Assembly (NCBI GenBank): GCA_028284935.1
Contig: JANQQQ010000008.1
Coordinates: forward strand, 186,001 to 250,000
Length of the DNA: 64,000 bases
Source: Croceivirga sp.
GTDB lineage: Bacteria; Bacteroidota; Bacteroidia; Flavobacteriales; Flavobacteriaceae
Reading direction: 5' to 3'
A model generated the notes under the pieces. That model searched no databases, had not been told where the DNA came from, and saw only the letters and a program-made list of their open reading frames with translations. The position numbers and the translations under genes were made by a program. Shown here piece by piece: positions 32,142-41,608 of this stretch; position 1 is the stretch's first letter; each line of letters starts with the position of its first letter.

Positions 32142-33989
32142 ATGGGTGAAATGATAAAAAAAACAGCGCAGGACGTTGTTGAGCGAATGGCATTTGTGCA
32201 ACATTTGATTGACGATGTTAAGGCACTTGAGTTCCTTTTGGAAAAAGGCCTTTTTGAAGATGATATTGTCCGCATAGGAGCGGAGCAGGAACTTTGTTTA
32301 ATAGATAAGGATTATAGGCCCTATGGGGTCAACCTCAAACTGTTGGAAGCCATTAATGAAGATCACTTCACTACGGAACTTGCCAGTTACAATATTGAAA
32401 TCAATCTTGACCCCTTTGAATTAAAAGGGGACTGTTTTTCAAGGGTTGAACACCAATTAAGGGACCTACTTCAATTAGCTGCCAAAAACGCATCAACCTT
32501 AGATGCGAAAATTTTACTGGCCGGTATTTTGCCAACAATAAGCAAGAAAGAAGTTGGGCTGGATTACTTAACACCCATACCTCGATATTTTGCACTGAAC
32601 GAAATGCTGAGGACCTATAAAGGAGGGGATTTCAATTTGAAAATCAGGGGGGTGGATGAGCTTTTTTTAAAACATGACTCCGTAATGTTCGAAGCGTGCA
32701 ACACCAGTTTTCAATTACACCTTCAGATACCTTCACACGATTTTGTACAAAGTTATAATTGGGCCCAGGCTATTGCGGGCCCCGTGCTTTCGGTCTGCTG
32801 CAATTCCCCTATGCTTATGGGTAGGGAATTATGGAAGGAAACCCGTATTGCCCTTTTTCAACAGAGTTTGGATACACGAAAAACGGCATCCGCACTTCGC
32901 AATCAGACGCCTAGGGTTGGTTTTGGTGACCAATGGGAAAAGGGAAGTGTTGCTGAAATTTTTAAACAGGACATTTCCAAGCATCGCATATTACTGACCA
33001 AGCCCATTAAGGAAAATTCATTGGAAAAGTTGAACAATGGAGAGATTCCAAAATTGCCTGCCCTTTGTTTGCATAACGGTACTGTCTATCGTTGGAATCG
33101 AGCGTGCTATGGTGTGGGCGGGGGTAAACCCCATCTTAGAATTGAGAACCGTTATATACCCTCAGGGCCGTCCGTATTGGATGAGATGGCCAATTTTGCC
33201 TTTTGGATAGGGTTGATGAAGGGACGCCCCAAACAGTTTGACGACATGTCCTCGCAAATGGATTTTAAGGAGGCAAAGACCAATTTTATAAAAGCCGCGC
33301 GTTCAGGAAAGGAAACACTGTTTTCGTGGTGTGGGGAATCCTACAGTTCCAAAAAATTGATATTGAACAAACTATTGCCCATTGCCTATAAGGGACTACA
33401 CAGGTGTGGTATTGATGACGAAGATGTTGAACGCCTATTGGGAATTATTGAGGCGCGAACCAAAGGCCGTACCGGGGAACAATGGCAGGTAGCCAATTTA
33501 AGAACACTCAAGACACGATATAAAACGGATAAATCCTTGGTTTTGTTGACCAAAAAAATGGTTGAAAACCAAGCCAACCACCTTCCTATCCATGAATGGG
33601 AAGACATTCATTTGGAAAAGGTTAAGCGTAAACCACAATTGGTAAAGGAACTGATGACCACGCACCTGATTAAATTGAATGAAGATGACTATTTAAGTAT
33701 GGCCAAGGCCATTATGGAATGGAACGGAATTCATCATATCCCCGTTGAGGACGACAATGGGGAATTGACCGGGTTACTTACTTGGAGTTATCTCAATTCT
33801 TTGGAGAACCAATATAGTTTTGAAAGCACTTTGGTAGCCGAGGTTATGATAAAAGAGGTAAAGACCATTTCGCCAGAATCTGAAGTTTCCATAGCTTTAG
33901 AGGCCATGAAAAAAGATGAAATAGGTTGTCTTCCCGTGGTAATTGACAATACTATGGTAGGAATTCTTAGTAAAACGGATTTTTCTTAA
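32142..33989 (+). CDS. GCS2-type carboxylate-amine ligase fused to CBS domains
   Basis: From ATG 32142 the protein has 615 residues. Residues about 20-400 match the GCS2 glutamate-cysteine ligase-like fold ('IGAEQELCLID', 'ASYNIEINLDP', 'FQLHLQIP', 'HLRIENRYIPSGPS'). The C-terminal part (about 500-615) holds two CBS motifs ('ELMTTHLIKL' to 'GLLTWSYL' and 'MIKEVKTISP' to 'GILSKTDFS'). GCS2 enzymes join an amine to a carboxylate using ATP; the substrates of this CBS-fused group are not known to me. The stop overlaps the downstream deacylase start by one base. Fnr-type control is inferred. Confidence 0.82.
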   Translation: MGEMIKKTAQDVVERMAFVQHLIDDVKALEFLLEKGLFEDDIVRIGAEQELCLIDKDYRPYGVNLKLLEAINEDHFTTELASYNIEINLDPFELKGDCFSRVEHQLRDLLQLAAKNASTLDAKILLAGILPTISKKEVGLDYLTPIPRYFALNEMLRTYKGGDFNLKIRGVDELFLKHDSVMFEACNTSFQLHLQIPSHDFVQSYNWAQAIAGPVLSVCCNSPMLMGRELWKETRIALFQQSLDTRKTASALRNQTPRVGFGDQWEKGSVAEIFKQDISKHRILLTKPIKENSLEKLNNGEIPKLPALCLHNGTVYRWNRACYGVGGGKPHLRIENRYIPSGPSVLDEMANFAFWIGLMKGRPKQFDDMSSQMDFKEAKTNFIKAARSGKETLFSWCGESYSSKKLILNKLLPIAYKGLHRCGIDDEDVERLLGIIEARTKGRTGEQWQVANLRTLKTRYKTDKSLVLLTKKMVENQANHLPIHEWEDIHLEKVKRKPQLVKELMTTHLIKLNEDDYLSMAKAIMEWNGIHHIPVEDDNGELTGLLTWSYLNSLENQYSFESTLVAEVMIKEVKTISPESEVSIALEAMKKDEIGCLPVVIDNTMVGILSKTDFS

Positions 33990-35182
33990 TGCCCCCTCTT
34001 TTTAAAACAACAAATGAAACTTCTAAAGAAGTTTATAGGATTATTGGTCATCTCAAAGGGAATTCACCTGGCCCCACCCTCATATTTTTTGGAGGTATAC
34101 ATGGCAATGAACCCGCGGGAATAAAAGCACTTCAGAATGTTTTTTCAGCGCTGGACCATGCCTCGGACTCGCTTCAAGGAGAGTTTTTTGGCATCATCGG
34201 TAATTTGTCAGCTTTGGCAAAAGGAGTTCGTTTTATTAACGAGGATTTGAATAGAATTTGGCTGCCCCATAGCATGGGAAGCCTTTCTTCCCCAAAAGCT
34301 GAAAGGAGTATTGAGAGGGAAGAAATGCATCAGTTGAACGAACTGATCCGTGAAATTCTGGAAACTTCCTCCCCGCCATTCTATTTTATCGATTTGCATA
34401 CAACATCAGGGGAAACGGAACCTTTTATTGTAATGAACGATAGCCTATTGAATCGAAGGTTTACCCAGAACTATCCCTTGCCCTGCATTCTGGGCATTGA
34501 GGAGTATCTAACCGGCGCACTTCTAAGCTATATCAATGAGTTGGGATATGTGGCCTTCGGCTTTGAAAGTGGCCAACACGATGAAAAGGACGCCATAACC
34601 AACGCAGAATATTTTATTTGGTATACGCTTGGACTTACAGGATTTTATCCCATGGAAAAAAAGCGCCTAAATGCTCATAAAGAGAAATTAAATACCTCAC
34701 ACACCCCTAAGCGCTTTTTTGAAATCTACCATCAACATCTCATCATTGGGGATGAAGAATTTAAAATGCTTCCAGGATTTGTGAATTTTCAAACAGTACC
34801 CAAAGGAATGGAAATATCAATTTCAAATGGAAGCTACATTGTAACAACGAAGAAACGCCAACTTTTTATGCCGTTATATCAAGATAAGGGCTATGAAGGT
34901 TTTTATTTCATTCGCAGTGTACCGTATTTCTTTTTATGGCTATCCAAATATCTTAGGAAGCTGAGAGCAGATGGTTTTTTGGCTATTTTGCCCGGAATTA
35001 ATTGGGCAACTTCAAAAAAGGATGCACTCTATGTAAACAAAAAGGTAGCCCGTTTTTTCGCCAAATCAATTTTTCACTTATTGGGTTATCGTACCCGCGA
35101 GATGGATGATGCCCATTTTGTCTTGAAAAACAGGGAGCGAAATTCAAAAGCACCTGATTATAAAAAAGCCCCATGGTATTAG
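33989..35182 (+). CDS. AstE/aspartoacylase-like zinc deacylase
   Basis: The 397-residue protein has the M14-like zinc site H38-G-N-E41 and the third ligand H137 in 'IDLHTTSG', plus 'NEDLNRIW' (about 84-91) for substrate carboxylate binding. It resembles succinylglutamate desuccinylase/aspartoacylase enzymes, which remove an acyl group from an amino acid. The start overlaps the stop of the GCS2-CBS gene by one base, so the pair likely makes and trims the same amide. No arginine-succinyl pathway genes are nearby, so true AstE function is unlikely. Confidence 0.8.
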   Translation: MPPLFKTTNETSKEVYRIIGHLKGNSPGPTLIFFGGIHGNEPAGIKALQNVFSALDHASDSLQGEFFGIIGNLSALAKGVRFINEDLNRIWLPHSMGSLSSPKAERSIEREEMHQLNELIREILETSSPPFYFIDLHTTSGETEPFIVMNDSLLNRRFTQNYPLPCILGIEEYLTGALLSYINELGYVAFGFESGQHDEKDAITNAEYFIWYTLGLTGFYPMEKKRLNAHKEKLNTSHTPKRFFEIYHQHLIIGDEEFKMLPGFVNFQTVPKGMEISISNGSYIVTTKKRQLFMPLYQDKGYEGFYFIRSVPYFFLWLSKYLRKLRADGFLAILPGINWATSKKDALYVNKKVARFFAKSIFHLLGYRTREMDDAHFVLKNRERNSKAPDYKKAPWY

Positions 35183-35185
35183 AAT

Positions 35186-35218
35186 AAAAAGGCCCCGAAG
35201 CTTTTCAACTCCGGGGCC
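35186..35218 (-). terminator. Intrinsic terminator of tonB
   Basis: GGCCCCG (35191-35197) pairs with CGGGGCC (35212-35218); on the minus strand the stem is followed by five T (35190-35186). It ends the tonB transcript and lies just past the stop of the deacylase gene. Confidence 0.82.
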
Positions 35219-35242
35219 AAAACGAATGTTATGGAAACCCAG

Positions 35243-35968
35243 CTATTGCATCATAAAATTGATTGGGATACTATAGCCAACTTTTGCTGGACGCCCGCGC
35301 TGCATTCCCGGCTTCATTTGCGGAAGGGATGCTATAATTCGTACGGCCTCCTCTTCCAAAAGGCGGTCCGGTCCACGTTTTCTAATGTTCTTAACCATAC
35401 CATCGGCACCGATTTCAAACTGTAGGAATACCCTACCGCTTATGCCCATTTCAAGTGCGGTGGCAGGATAGTTGAAGTTTTTCTGAATGTGTTCCTGTAT
35501 CTTTTGATTGAAGCAAGCCTTGCGCTCGGCTTCAGTCTCCAAAGTTTCACATCCAGGGAAAACAGGTACTTTTTCAATAACGGCAAATGGGACGGAGATT
35601 TCCTCTTCCTCTTCACCAACGGCGACATCATCGACACTGACAATTACGTCTTCAACGAACTTATCCTGACTACTCTCCGTACTTTCAATGATGGTTTCCT
35701 CTACTTCTTCCATATCCTCAACTACTTCGATAACATCGGGAGCGGCGGGAGGAGGAGGAGGAGGTGTAGTCCTTATGGTTTGGGTAATAGGTACCTCTTC
35801 ATCCATGGTATCCGTTACATTCAATACATTGACATATTCCTTATCGGACTCATAGGTCTTATGCTCCAATAAGCGCCAAGTGGTAAACAACACGATAGTC
35901 AACCCAATAACAAAGTATAGGCCACTATTTCTACTTAAATCGGCTTGTGGGTTTTTCTTGAGTTCCAT
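35243..35968 (-). CDS. tonB: Energy transducer TonB
   Basis: The 241-residue protein has one N-terminal membrane helix (about 16-34), a Pro-rich stretch ('PPPPPPAAP', about 69-78), an acidic spacer and a C-terminal TonB domain (about 160-241) with 'ISGRVFLQFEIGADG' and a final 'YSIPINF'. It couples the proton motive force to outer-membrane receptors. It has an Fnr-type promoter, so it may serve the copper-type receptor at low oxygen. No exbB/exbD lie next to it; an exb cluster is at 56876. Confidence 0.92.
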   Translation of the reverse strand: MELKKNPQADLSRNSGLYFVIGLTIVLFTTWRLLEHKTYESDKEYVNVLNVTDTMDEEVPITQTIRTTPPPPPPAAPDVIEVVEDMEEVEETIIESTESSQDKFVEDVIVSVDDVAVGEEEEEISVPFAVIEKVPVFPGCETLETEAERKACFNQKIQEHIQKNFNYPATALEMGISGRVFLQFEIGADGMVKNIRKRGPDRLLEEEAVRIIASLPQMKPGMQRGRPAKVGYSIPINFMMQ

Positions 35969-35992
35969 GACATTTTACTTATAATTCTTTGT

Positions 35993-36035
35993 TAAAAGTA
36001 AAATTCATAGCACGTAAAAAACATGATATTTATCA
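35993..36035 (-). promoter_or_regulatory. Fnr-type promoter of tonB
   Basis: The box TGATATTTATCA (36024-36035) is centred 36.5 bp from the last base of TACTTTTA (36000-35993, minus strand). Predicted start is about 35988 (A), 20 bases before the ATG. Confidence 0.65.
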
Positions 36036-36055
36036 AGTTTTTAATTTTAACACAA

Positions 36056-36799
36056 CTATTTTGAGAATTTGTCAATTCTTCTAGAGGTGATATCCTGTAG
36101 ATTTCTTTGAAAAATAGCGGTCTTTAAATGTAAGGCAACCCGTATTCGATCATAGTTGTCCTTCCTTACGTGGGTTTTAAAATACCCTACTTCCATGGAA
36201 AGGTCATTGCTGATTTTACTGCCCAAACCTAGAAAGAACCTATTTTGGTCAATATGCAGCTCATCAAAATTGAAGAAGGGTTCATCGGTACACTTAATAA
36301 ATAGGGTATTGCCCAATTTTTGCCTGAATTCCAAACGATAACGGAACCTGACATTGAATATATGTGCTTCGGGTTTACTTATCCACCTATTTTCCAATCG
36401 CAGTCGATGTTTGAAAAAGGATCCGGTTGCTATGGAAGCTTCTTCATAGAGCCAAAATTGCGTTGTCAGGGTTTCAAATTCATGATGATACAAGGGCTGG
36501 GAATCCACATAAGCCACCCCTAACGTCAACTTAAGTTTGGGTTTGACCTTATATGATATTCCCGTTCTGGCAAAACCAAATTCGGTTTGTTCGGCCCAAT
36601 TTTCATAGCTGAGGATTCCCACTATTGGAATACTCCAGCGTTCTGAAAGTTGATTGTCCATGGAGAAAACCATCCAGCTTCCGATATCATTTTTAGTGTT
36701 CTCTTGACTTTGAAGATTCAAGGAAATCAGAAAAAAAAGGAGTAGGTAAAAAACCCTTGGAAGCGGATTTGAATATTGGTTGCAGAAAAAATTTCCCAT
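36056..36799 (-). CDS. DUF2490 outer-membrane protein
   Basis: The 247-residue protein has a signal peptide (about 12-32) and then beta-strand-rich sequence starting 'GSWMVFSMDNQLSERW', the mark of DUF2490. Further strands 'HRLRLENRW' and 'RFRYRLEFRQKL' suit a small barrel. The function is unknown. A TGAY-N4-RTCA box lies 53 bp upstream, but the -7 element for this gene is poor (GAACTTGC at the expected place). Confidence 0.82.
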   Translation of the reverse strand: MGNFFCNQYSNPLPRVFYLLLFFLISLNLQSQENTKNDIGSWMVFSMDNQLSERWSIPIVGILSYENWAEQTEFGFARTGISYKVKPKLKLTLGVAYVDSQPLYHHEFETLTTQFWLYEEASIATGSFFKHRLRLENRWISKPEAHIFNVRFRYRLEFRQKLGNTLFIKCTDEPFFNFDELHIDQNRFFLGLGSKISNDLSMEVGYFKTHVRKDNYDRIRVALHLKTAIFQRNLQDITSRRIDKFSK

Positions 36800-36851
36800 A
36801 CCATGATATGAAATATGGGCGCAAGTTCTCCCTTAAACAATAGGCAAAGAA

Positions 36852-36863
36852 TGACATTGGTCA
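36852..36863. promoter_or_regulatory. Extra Fnr-type box between DUF2490 and Usp copy 3
   Basis: TGACATTGGTCA is centred at 36857.5, 56 bp upstream of the box next to the Usp gene. It may act on DUF2490 at class II spacing with a weak -7, or as a second site for the Usp gene. Confidence 0.45.
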
Positions 36864-36907
36864 TAGTTGTAATGAAACTTTAAAATCAGGGTAAAAAAAT
36901 GCAAACC

Positions 36908-36950
36908 TGACATCCATCATGTTTTAGGATGGGTACGGCTTATACTTTTG
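36908..36950 (+). promoter_or_regulatory. Fnr-type promoter of Usp copy 3
   Basis: The box TGACATCCATCA (36908-36919) is centred 36.5 bp from the last base of TACTTTTG (36943-36950), a full -7 match. Predicted start is about 36955 (G), 31 bases before the ATG. Confidence 0.7.
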
Positions 36951-36985
36951 AATTGAAATTGAATTACGAATAAAATTTCATAGGT

Positions 36986-37777
36986 ATGAGCAGCATAAAA
37001 AAAATTTTAGTCCCGTTTGACTTCACGGAGCCCGCTATAGCGGCCTTGGATTATACCCTGAGTTTTGTGGGTTGGGAAACCCCAATAGAGGTCGTAGCAC
37101 TTTATGTGAGCGGAAGTGACGTCAGTAATGCCGAGCGAAAGGAAGCCAAAGAGAACTTTGCCAAAATTGCAAATTCACTTAACAGAAGAACCCATTTTCA
37201 TCCAGAGTTGGTGATTTCGGTAGGTGATTTGACCCGTAGTATACTTGATTCAAAAAAAACGCTTGATGCTGATTTGATCATTATGGGAACTTTAGGGGAC
37301 TCCAGCGTTGAAGAGCATATTACCAACACTTCCGATTTGGTGCTCTCCGCAGATAGTCCCATAATTACCGTTCCCTATGGGAGCGAGGTCAAAATCCCAA
37401 AAGACATTGCACTTGTCCTTGGAAAAGAGGAAATAGAACGACCCAAGGTCTTGGGATTGTTGTTGGATATTGCACGATCCTTTAATGCCAAAGTACATGT
37501 ATTGACCATATATAAGGAGTCGATATACGGAGAAAAAGTGTTGGTGGAAACCAATGAAGATACCTTGGAATACTATCTGGAGCACTTTTATGCGGAACAC
37601 AGTTTTGAAAAGAATCAAGATATAGAAAAGGGAATTCTGGATTATATCGAAGAAAAGAACATCGATTTATTGGCCATTCTGCCACGTAACCACGTTCAAA
37701 AAACCAAACCATCCGAAGGTCGTTTGACAAAACTGCTTACGTTACATTCCAGCGTGCCAGTACTTACTTTGGATTAA
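36986..37777 (+). CDS. Tandem universal stress protein, copy 3
   Basis: The 263-residue protein starts 'MSSIKKILVPFDFTEPA' and has two Usp domains. The nucleotide signature in the first ('MGTLGDSSVEEHITNTSD') has lost Gly residues, so ATP binding may be weak. It is 18 bp upstream of the SLC13 permease, likely co-transcribed. Two Fnr-type boxes precede it. Confidence 0.85.
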   Translation: MSSIKKILVPFDFTEPAIAALDYTLSFVGWETPIEVVALYVSGSDVSNAERKEAKENFAKIANSLNRRTHFHPELVISVGDLTRSILDSKKTLDADLIIMGTLGDSSVEEHITNTSDLVLSADSPIITVPYGSEVKIPKDIALVLGKEEIERPKVLGLLLDIARSFNAKVHVLTIYKESIYGEKVLVETNEDTLEYYLEHFYAEHSFEKNQDIEKGILDYIEEKNIDLLAILPRNHVQKTKPSEGRLTKLLTLHSSVPVLTLD

Positions 37778-37795
37778 TACAGTTAAGCTGTCTAG

Positions 37796-39634
37796 ATGAT
37801 TACACTTTTAATCATTCTTATTATTACCATTGTTCTCTTTATTTGGGGAAAATTTCCACCGGATGTTGTTGCATTAATTGCCATGGTTACCCTTTTCCTA
37901 ACGGGAATCTTAACAGTAGAAGAAGCGTTAAGCGGATTCAGTAATGCAACGGTCATCATGATTGCAGCCCTTTTTATCATTGGAGAAGGACTCTCAAGAA
38001 CGGGTTGGACGGCTTTGGCAGGGCAACGTTTTGTTAGTTGGGCAAAAAAGAGTGTCCCTAGATTATTGGTTATCGTGACTTTGGGAGCAAGCGTGCTTTC
38101 CGGTTTTGTTAGTAATACGGGTACGGTGGCAGCACTGCTCCCTGTTACTGTATCAGCCGCTTGGAGTGCTGGCACCTTGCCCTCAAAGTTATTAATGCCC
38201 GTTGCCTTTGGTTCCAATACCGGTGGATTGTTGACTTTGACGGGAACGCCCCCCAACATTATTGCGAGCAACACTTTGGTTCAAAACAATTTGGAAGGGT
38301 TCAGTTTTTTTGAATTTGCATTGATCGGTATTCCCTTGCTCGTTATTACAATTCTCTATTTTAGGTATGTAGGATACCGATTGATGCCATCGAATAGCAC
38401 GCAGGACAGGCCAGCCGATATTAACGCCGAAATGCACAAGTGGATTCAGAGCTATAGTATTGGTGATAATTTGTACCGCCTCCGTATTAGGTCCATGTCA
38501 CCATTGATCAATACGAAAATTGGGGACTGGAATTTTGAAGAAGGGCACCACGTTTCCATCATGCGGTTAAAGCGAAGACACCCTAGCCCATTACAACAAA
38601 AGGTACCACTTTTTGTGGAATTGCCCGAACCTGAAACCGAGATGCGCTATCATGACATCATCACAGTAAAAGGTAAGGCTTCAGATGTTGATAAACTGGT
38701 GTTAAAGTTCTCTTTGGGTGTAATACCAACACCAGCTGAGATGGATACGTTAAGGGATGAGCTCATCAACCAGGAGGTTGGGATGGCAGAGATGTTTATT
38801 GCCCCAAATTCCGTTTTTGTGGGGCGTCAAATCAATTTGGGACACTACTTGAAGCAAACCAATGTTCAATTGCTTGCGGCGTCTAGAAATAACCGACCCT
38901 TAACCGGTAAAATTAGGATTGAAGCCGGTGATGCTTTTGTAATTAGGGGTACTTGGGAAAACATTGAAACACTCAAATCCCTATATGAGAATGTCGTAAT
39001 TTCTGGAAGTCCGGAAGCCATGTCCAAAAATGTAGCCCAATTGACACCACGAAGTTATGTCGCCATGGGGACCTTGATTCTGATGATTTTGCTCTTGGTG
39101 TTCAAAGTGCTACCAGGAGCGATGGCCGCCCTAATATGTGCCGGTATTATGATGTTGACCCGTTGTGTACCCATTTCAAAGGCCTACAAAGGCATTAGTT
39201 GGACCAGCGTGGTCATGATTGCGGCCATGATTCCAATGGGCTTGGCCCTTCAAAAAACAGGGGTGGCCCAAATGGCTGCAGAAGGTTTGGTGGATGCCTT
39301 GGGGAGCGTGCATCCTACTGCATTATTGGCTGGCATTTTTTTGTTGACCACAGCATTCAGCCAGACCATCAATAACTCGGCAACGGCAGTGCTTATGGCA
39401 CCGATAGCCCTGATAGCTGCAAATTCGTTGGGCGTTTCGCCCAAACCCTATATGATTACAGTGGCGGTAAGTGCATCAACTGCATTTCTGACCCCTGTTG
39501 GAACAACAACTAACGCCATGGTCTTGACCGCTGGCGGGTATTCCTTTTTGGACTACGTAAAGGTGGGAGGACCCCTGTTGCTACTGTTTTTTATTGCAAC
39601 ACTCTTTTTAGTACCACTGATATGGTCATTTTAA
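37796..39634 (+). CDS. SLC13/DASS-type permease with TrkA-C domains
   Basis: The 612-residue protein has about 11-12 helices split by a soluble region (about 210-400) with two TrkA-C-like domains. Two inverted SNT-type motifs are seen, '[11 protein letters not shown]' and '[11 protein letters not shown]', the substrate and sodium sites of the divalent anion/Na symporters. Sulfate, a dicarboxylate or another anion is likely. The start follows the Usp gene by 18 bp, so Fnr-type control may extend to it. Confidence 0.88.
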   Translation: MITLLIILIITIVLFIWGKFPPDVVALIAMVTLFLTGILTVEEALSGFSNATVIMIAALFIIGEGLSRTGWTALAGQRFVSWAKKSVPRLLVIVTLGASVLSGFVSNTGTVAALLPVTVSAAWSAGTLPSKLLMPVAFGSNTGGLLTLTGTPPNIIASNTLVQNNLEGFSFFEFALIGIPLLVITILYFRYVGYRLMPSNSTQDRPADINAEMHKWIQSYSIGDNLYRLRIRSMSPLINTKIGDWNFEEGHHVSIMRLKRRHPSPLQQKVPLFVELPEPETEMRYHDIITVKGKASDVDKLVLKFSLGVIPTPAEMDTLRDELINQEVGMAEMFIAPNSVFVGRQINLGHYLKQTNVQLLAASRNNRPLTGKIRIEAGDAFVIRGTWENIETLKSLYENVVISGSPEAMSKNVAQLTPRSYVAMGTLILMILLLVFKVLPGAMAALICAGIMMLTRCVPISKAYKGISWTSVVMIAAMIPMGLALQKTGVAQMAAEGLVDALGSVHPTALLAGIFLLTTAFSQTINNSATAVLMAPIALIAANSLGVSPKPYMITVAVSASTAFLTPVGTTTNAMVLTAGGYSFLDYVKVGGPLLLLFFIATLFLVPLIWSF

Positions 39635-39686
39635 GAATTATGGATGTAAGAATTTAACTTATGAAAACTTTATTAAAACAAAAATT

Positions 39687-41531
39687 ATGGATGTGAAAGA
39701 CAAATTGGATGTGAAACATAGTGCCCTCAAGAAATGGGTTTCTGAGGTAGCGGCAAAATGTCAACCAGATGAAATTTATTGGTGTGATGGTTCACAAGAA
39801 GAGTATGACCGACTTGCTCAGAAACTTGTGGATAAAGGTACTTTTACACGTCTCAATCCAGAGAAAAGACCAAATAGCTTTGCTTGTTTCTCCGATCCTA
39901 GTGATGTAGCCAGGGTTGAGGATAAAACTTTTATCTGCAGCAGAAGAAAAGAGGATGCTGGACCAACGAACAACTGGATGGCACCTAAAGAAATGAAAGC
40001 TACTTTAGACCCATTGTTTGAAGGTTGTATGAAGGGACGTACAATGTACGTGATTCCCTTTTGTATGGGACCATTAGGTTCTCCCATTTCCCAGATAGGG
40101 GTTGAAATTACAGACTCAGAGTATGTAGTGGTAAACATGCGTATTATGACTCGTATGGGAGTTGATGCCCTTGACCAAATGGGAACTGATGGTGAATTTA
40201 TCAAGTGTTTGCATACAGTGGGCGCTCCTCTTGAGGAAGGACAAGAAGATGCATTATGGCCATGTAACCCAACAGTGAAGTATATTGTACACTATCCAGA
40301 GGAAAGAAGCATTGTCTCTTACGGTTCTGGTTACGGAGGTAATGCATTATTGGGTAAAAAATGTTTTGCACTTCGTATAGCTTCCGTAATGGCACGAGAT
40401 GAAGGATGGTTGGCAGAACACATGCTAATTATGGGTGCAAAAAGTCCGGAGGGGGAAAAGACATATGTAGCAGCGGCTTTCCCAAGCGCATGTGGTAAAA
40501 CCAACTTCGCGATGCTTATTCCTCCTAAAGGTACGGACGGATGGGAAATCACTACAGTAGGTGATGATATCGCTTGGATCAAACCAGGTCCTGACGGTAG
40601 ATTGTATGCTATCAATCCGGAAGCTGGCTATTTTGGTGTGGCACCAGGCACTAACTATAAAACCAATCCCAATGCAATGGAAACCATCAAGGAGAATAGT
40701 ATCTTCACCAATGTGGGGATCACTCCTGACGGTGATGTATGGTGGGAAGGTATAGGCACTGAAATGCCGGAAGGAACGATCAACTGGCATGGAAACGTAC
40801 ACGAAGCTGGCTCTGAAGAGAAAGTAGCGCACCCTAATGCACGTTTTACTTGCCCTGCAAGCCAATGCCCGAGTATTGATGAACAATGGGAGGATCCACA
40901 AGGTGTGCCGATAAGTGCATTCATAGTGGGTGGTAGAAGAAGTAGTACTGTTCCATTGGTTTATCAGGCCGCAAACTGGAACTCTGGTGTATATGCCGCT
41001 TCAACAATCGGTTCTGAAATGACAGCTGCTGCTTTTGGCCAAGTAGGTAAAGTAAGAAGGGACCCATTCGCCATGTTGCCATTCTGTGGATACCACATGG
41101 CAGACTATTTCAATCACTGGTTACAATTTGGTAGATCCCTACATAACCCTCCGCGAATGTTCGTAGTAAACTGGTTCAGAAAAGACCAAGATGGGAATTT
41201 TCAATGGCCAGGATTTGGGCAAAATATGAGGGTTCTTGAATGGATTATTGGTAGGGTAAGAGGTAAAGCAGGTGCGGTGGAAAGCCCAATTGGTTGGATG
41301 CCTACTTACAATGATATCAACTGGGAAGGTCTTGATTTCTCAATTGAGCAATTTGATGAAATCATGGACATTGACCGTGAGCAATGGAAACATGAAGTGT
41401 TAGGACATGAAGAACTTTTTGAAAAGATGTATGACAAACTTCCAAAAGAGTTTACCTTTATGAGAGAGTTATTACTTTCTAGTCTATGGAGATCTCCTGA
41501 AAAATGGGAGCTAGCACCAGAAAGAATATAA
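39687..41531 (+). CDS. pckG: GTP-dependent phosphoenolpyruvate carboxykinase
   Basis: The 614-residue enzyme converts oxaloacetate and GTP to phosphoenolpyruvate, CO2 and GDP. It shows the PEPCK P-loop '[12 protein letters not shown]', the metal-binding 'GDDIAWIK' and '[12 protein letters not shown]'. Length fits the GTP class. It starts gluconeogenesis from TCA acids and can work in reverse during mixed-acid metabolism. No Fnr-type box is seen upstream. The 155 bases from the Usp/SLC13 unit and the 77-bp gap to pfkA contain no further gene. Confidence 0.96.
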   Translation: MDVKDKLDVKHSALKKWVSEVAAKCQPDEIYWCDGSQEEYDRLAQKLVDKGTFTRLNPEKRPNSFACFSDPSDVARVEDKTFICSRRKEDAGPTNNWMAPKEMKATLDPLFEGCMKGRTMYVIPFCMGPLGSPISQIGVEITDSEYVVVNMRIMTRMGVDALDQMGTDGEFIKCLHTVGAPLEEGQEDALWPCNPTVKYIVHYPEERSIVSYGSGYGGNALLGKKCFALRIASVMARDEGWLAEHMLIMGAKSPEGEKTYVAAAFPSACGKTNFAMLIPPKGTDGWEITTVGDDIAWIKPGPDGRLYAINPEAGYFGVAPGTNYKTNPNAMETIKENSIFTNVGITPDGDVWWEGIGTEMPEGTINWHGNVHEAGSEEKVAHPNARFTCPASQCPSIDEQWEDPQGVPISAFIVGGRRSSTVPLVYQAANWNSGVYAASTIGSEMTAAAFGQVGKVRRDPFAMLPFCGYHMADYFNHWLQFGRSLHNPPRMFVVNWFRKDQDGNFQWPGFGQNMRVLEWIIGRVRGKAGAVESPIGWMPTYNDINWEGLDFSIEQFDEIMDIDREQWKHEVLGHEELFEKMYDKLPKEFTFMRELLLSSLWRSPEKWELAPERI

Positions 41532-41608
41532 TTTGACAAAATCATAAAAGGTGGTCCGCTAATTAGTGAAAACCACGAGATTGGTAATTACGTTTAATTT
41601 TTAAGTTA

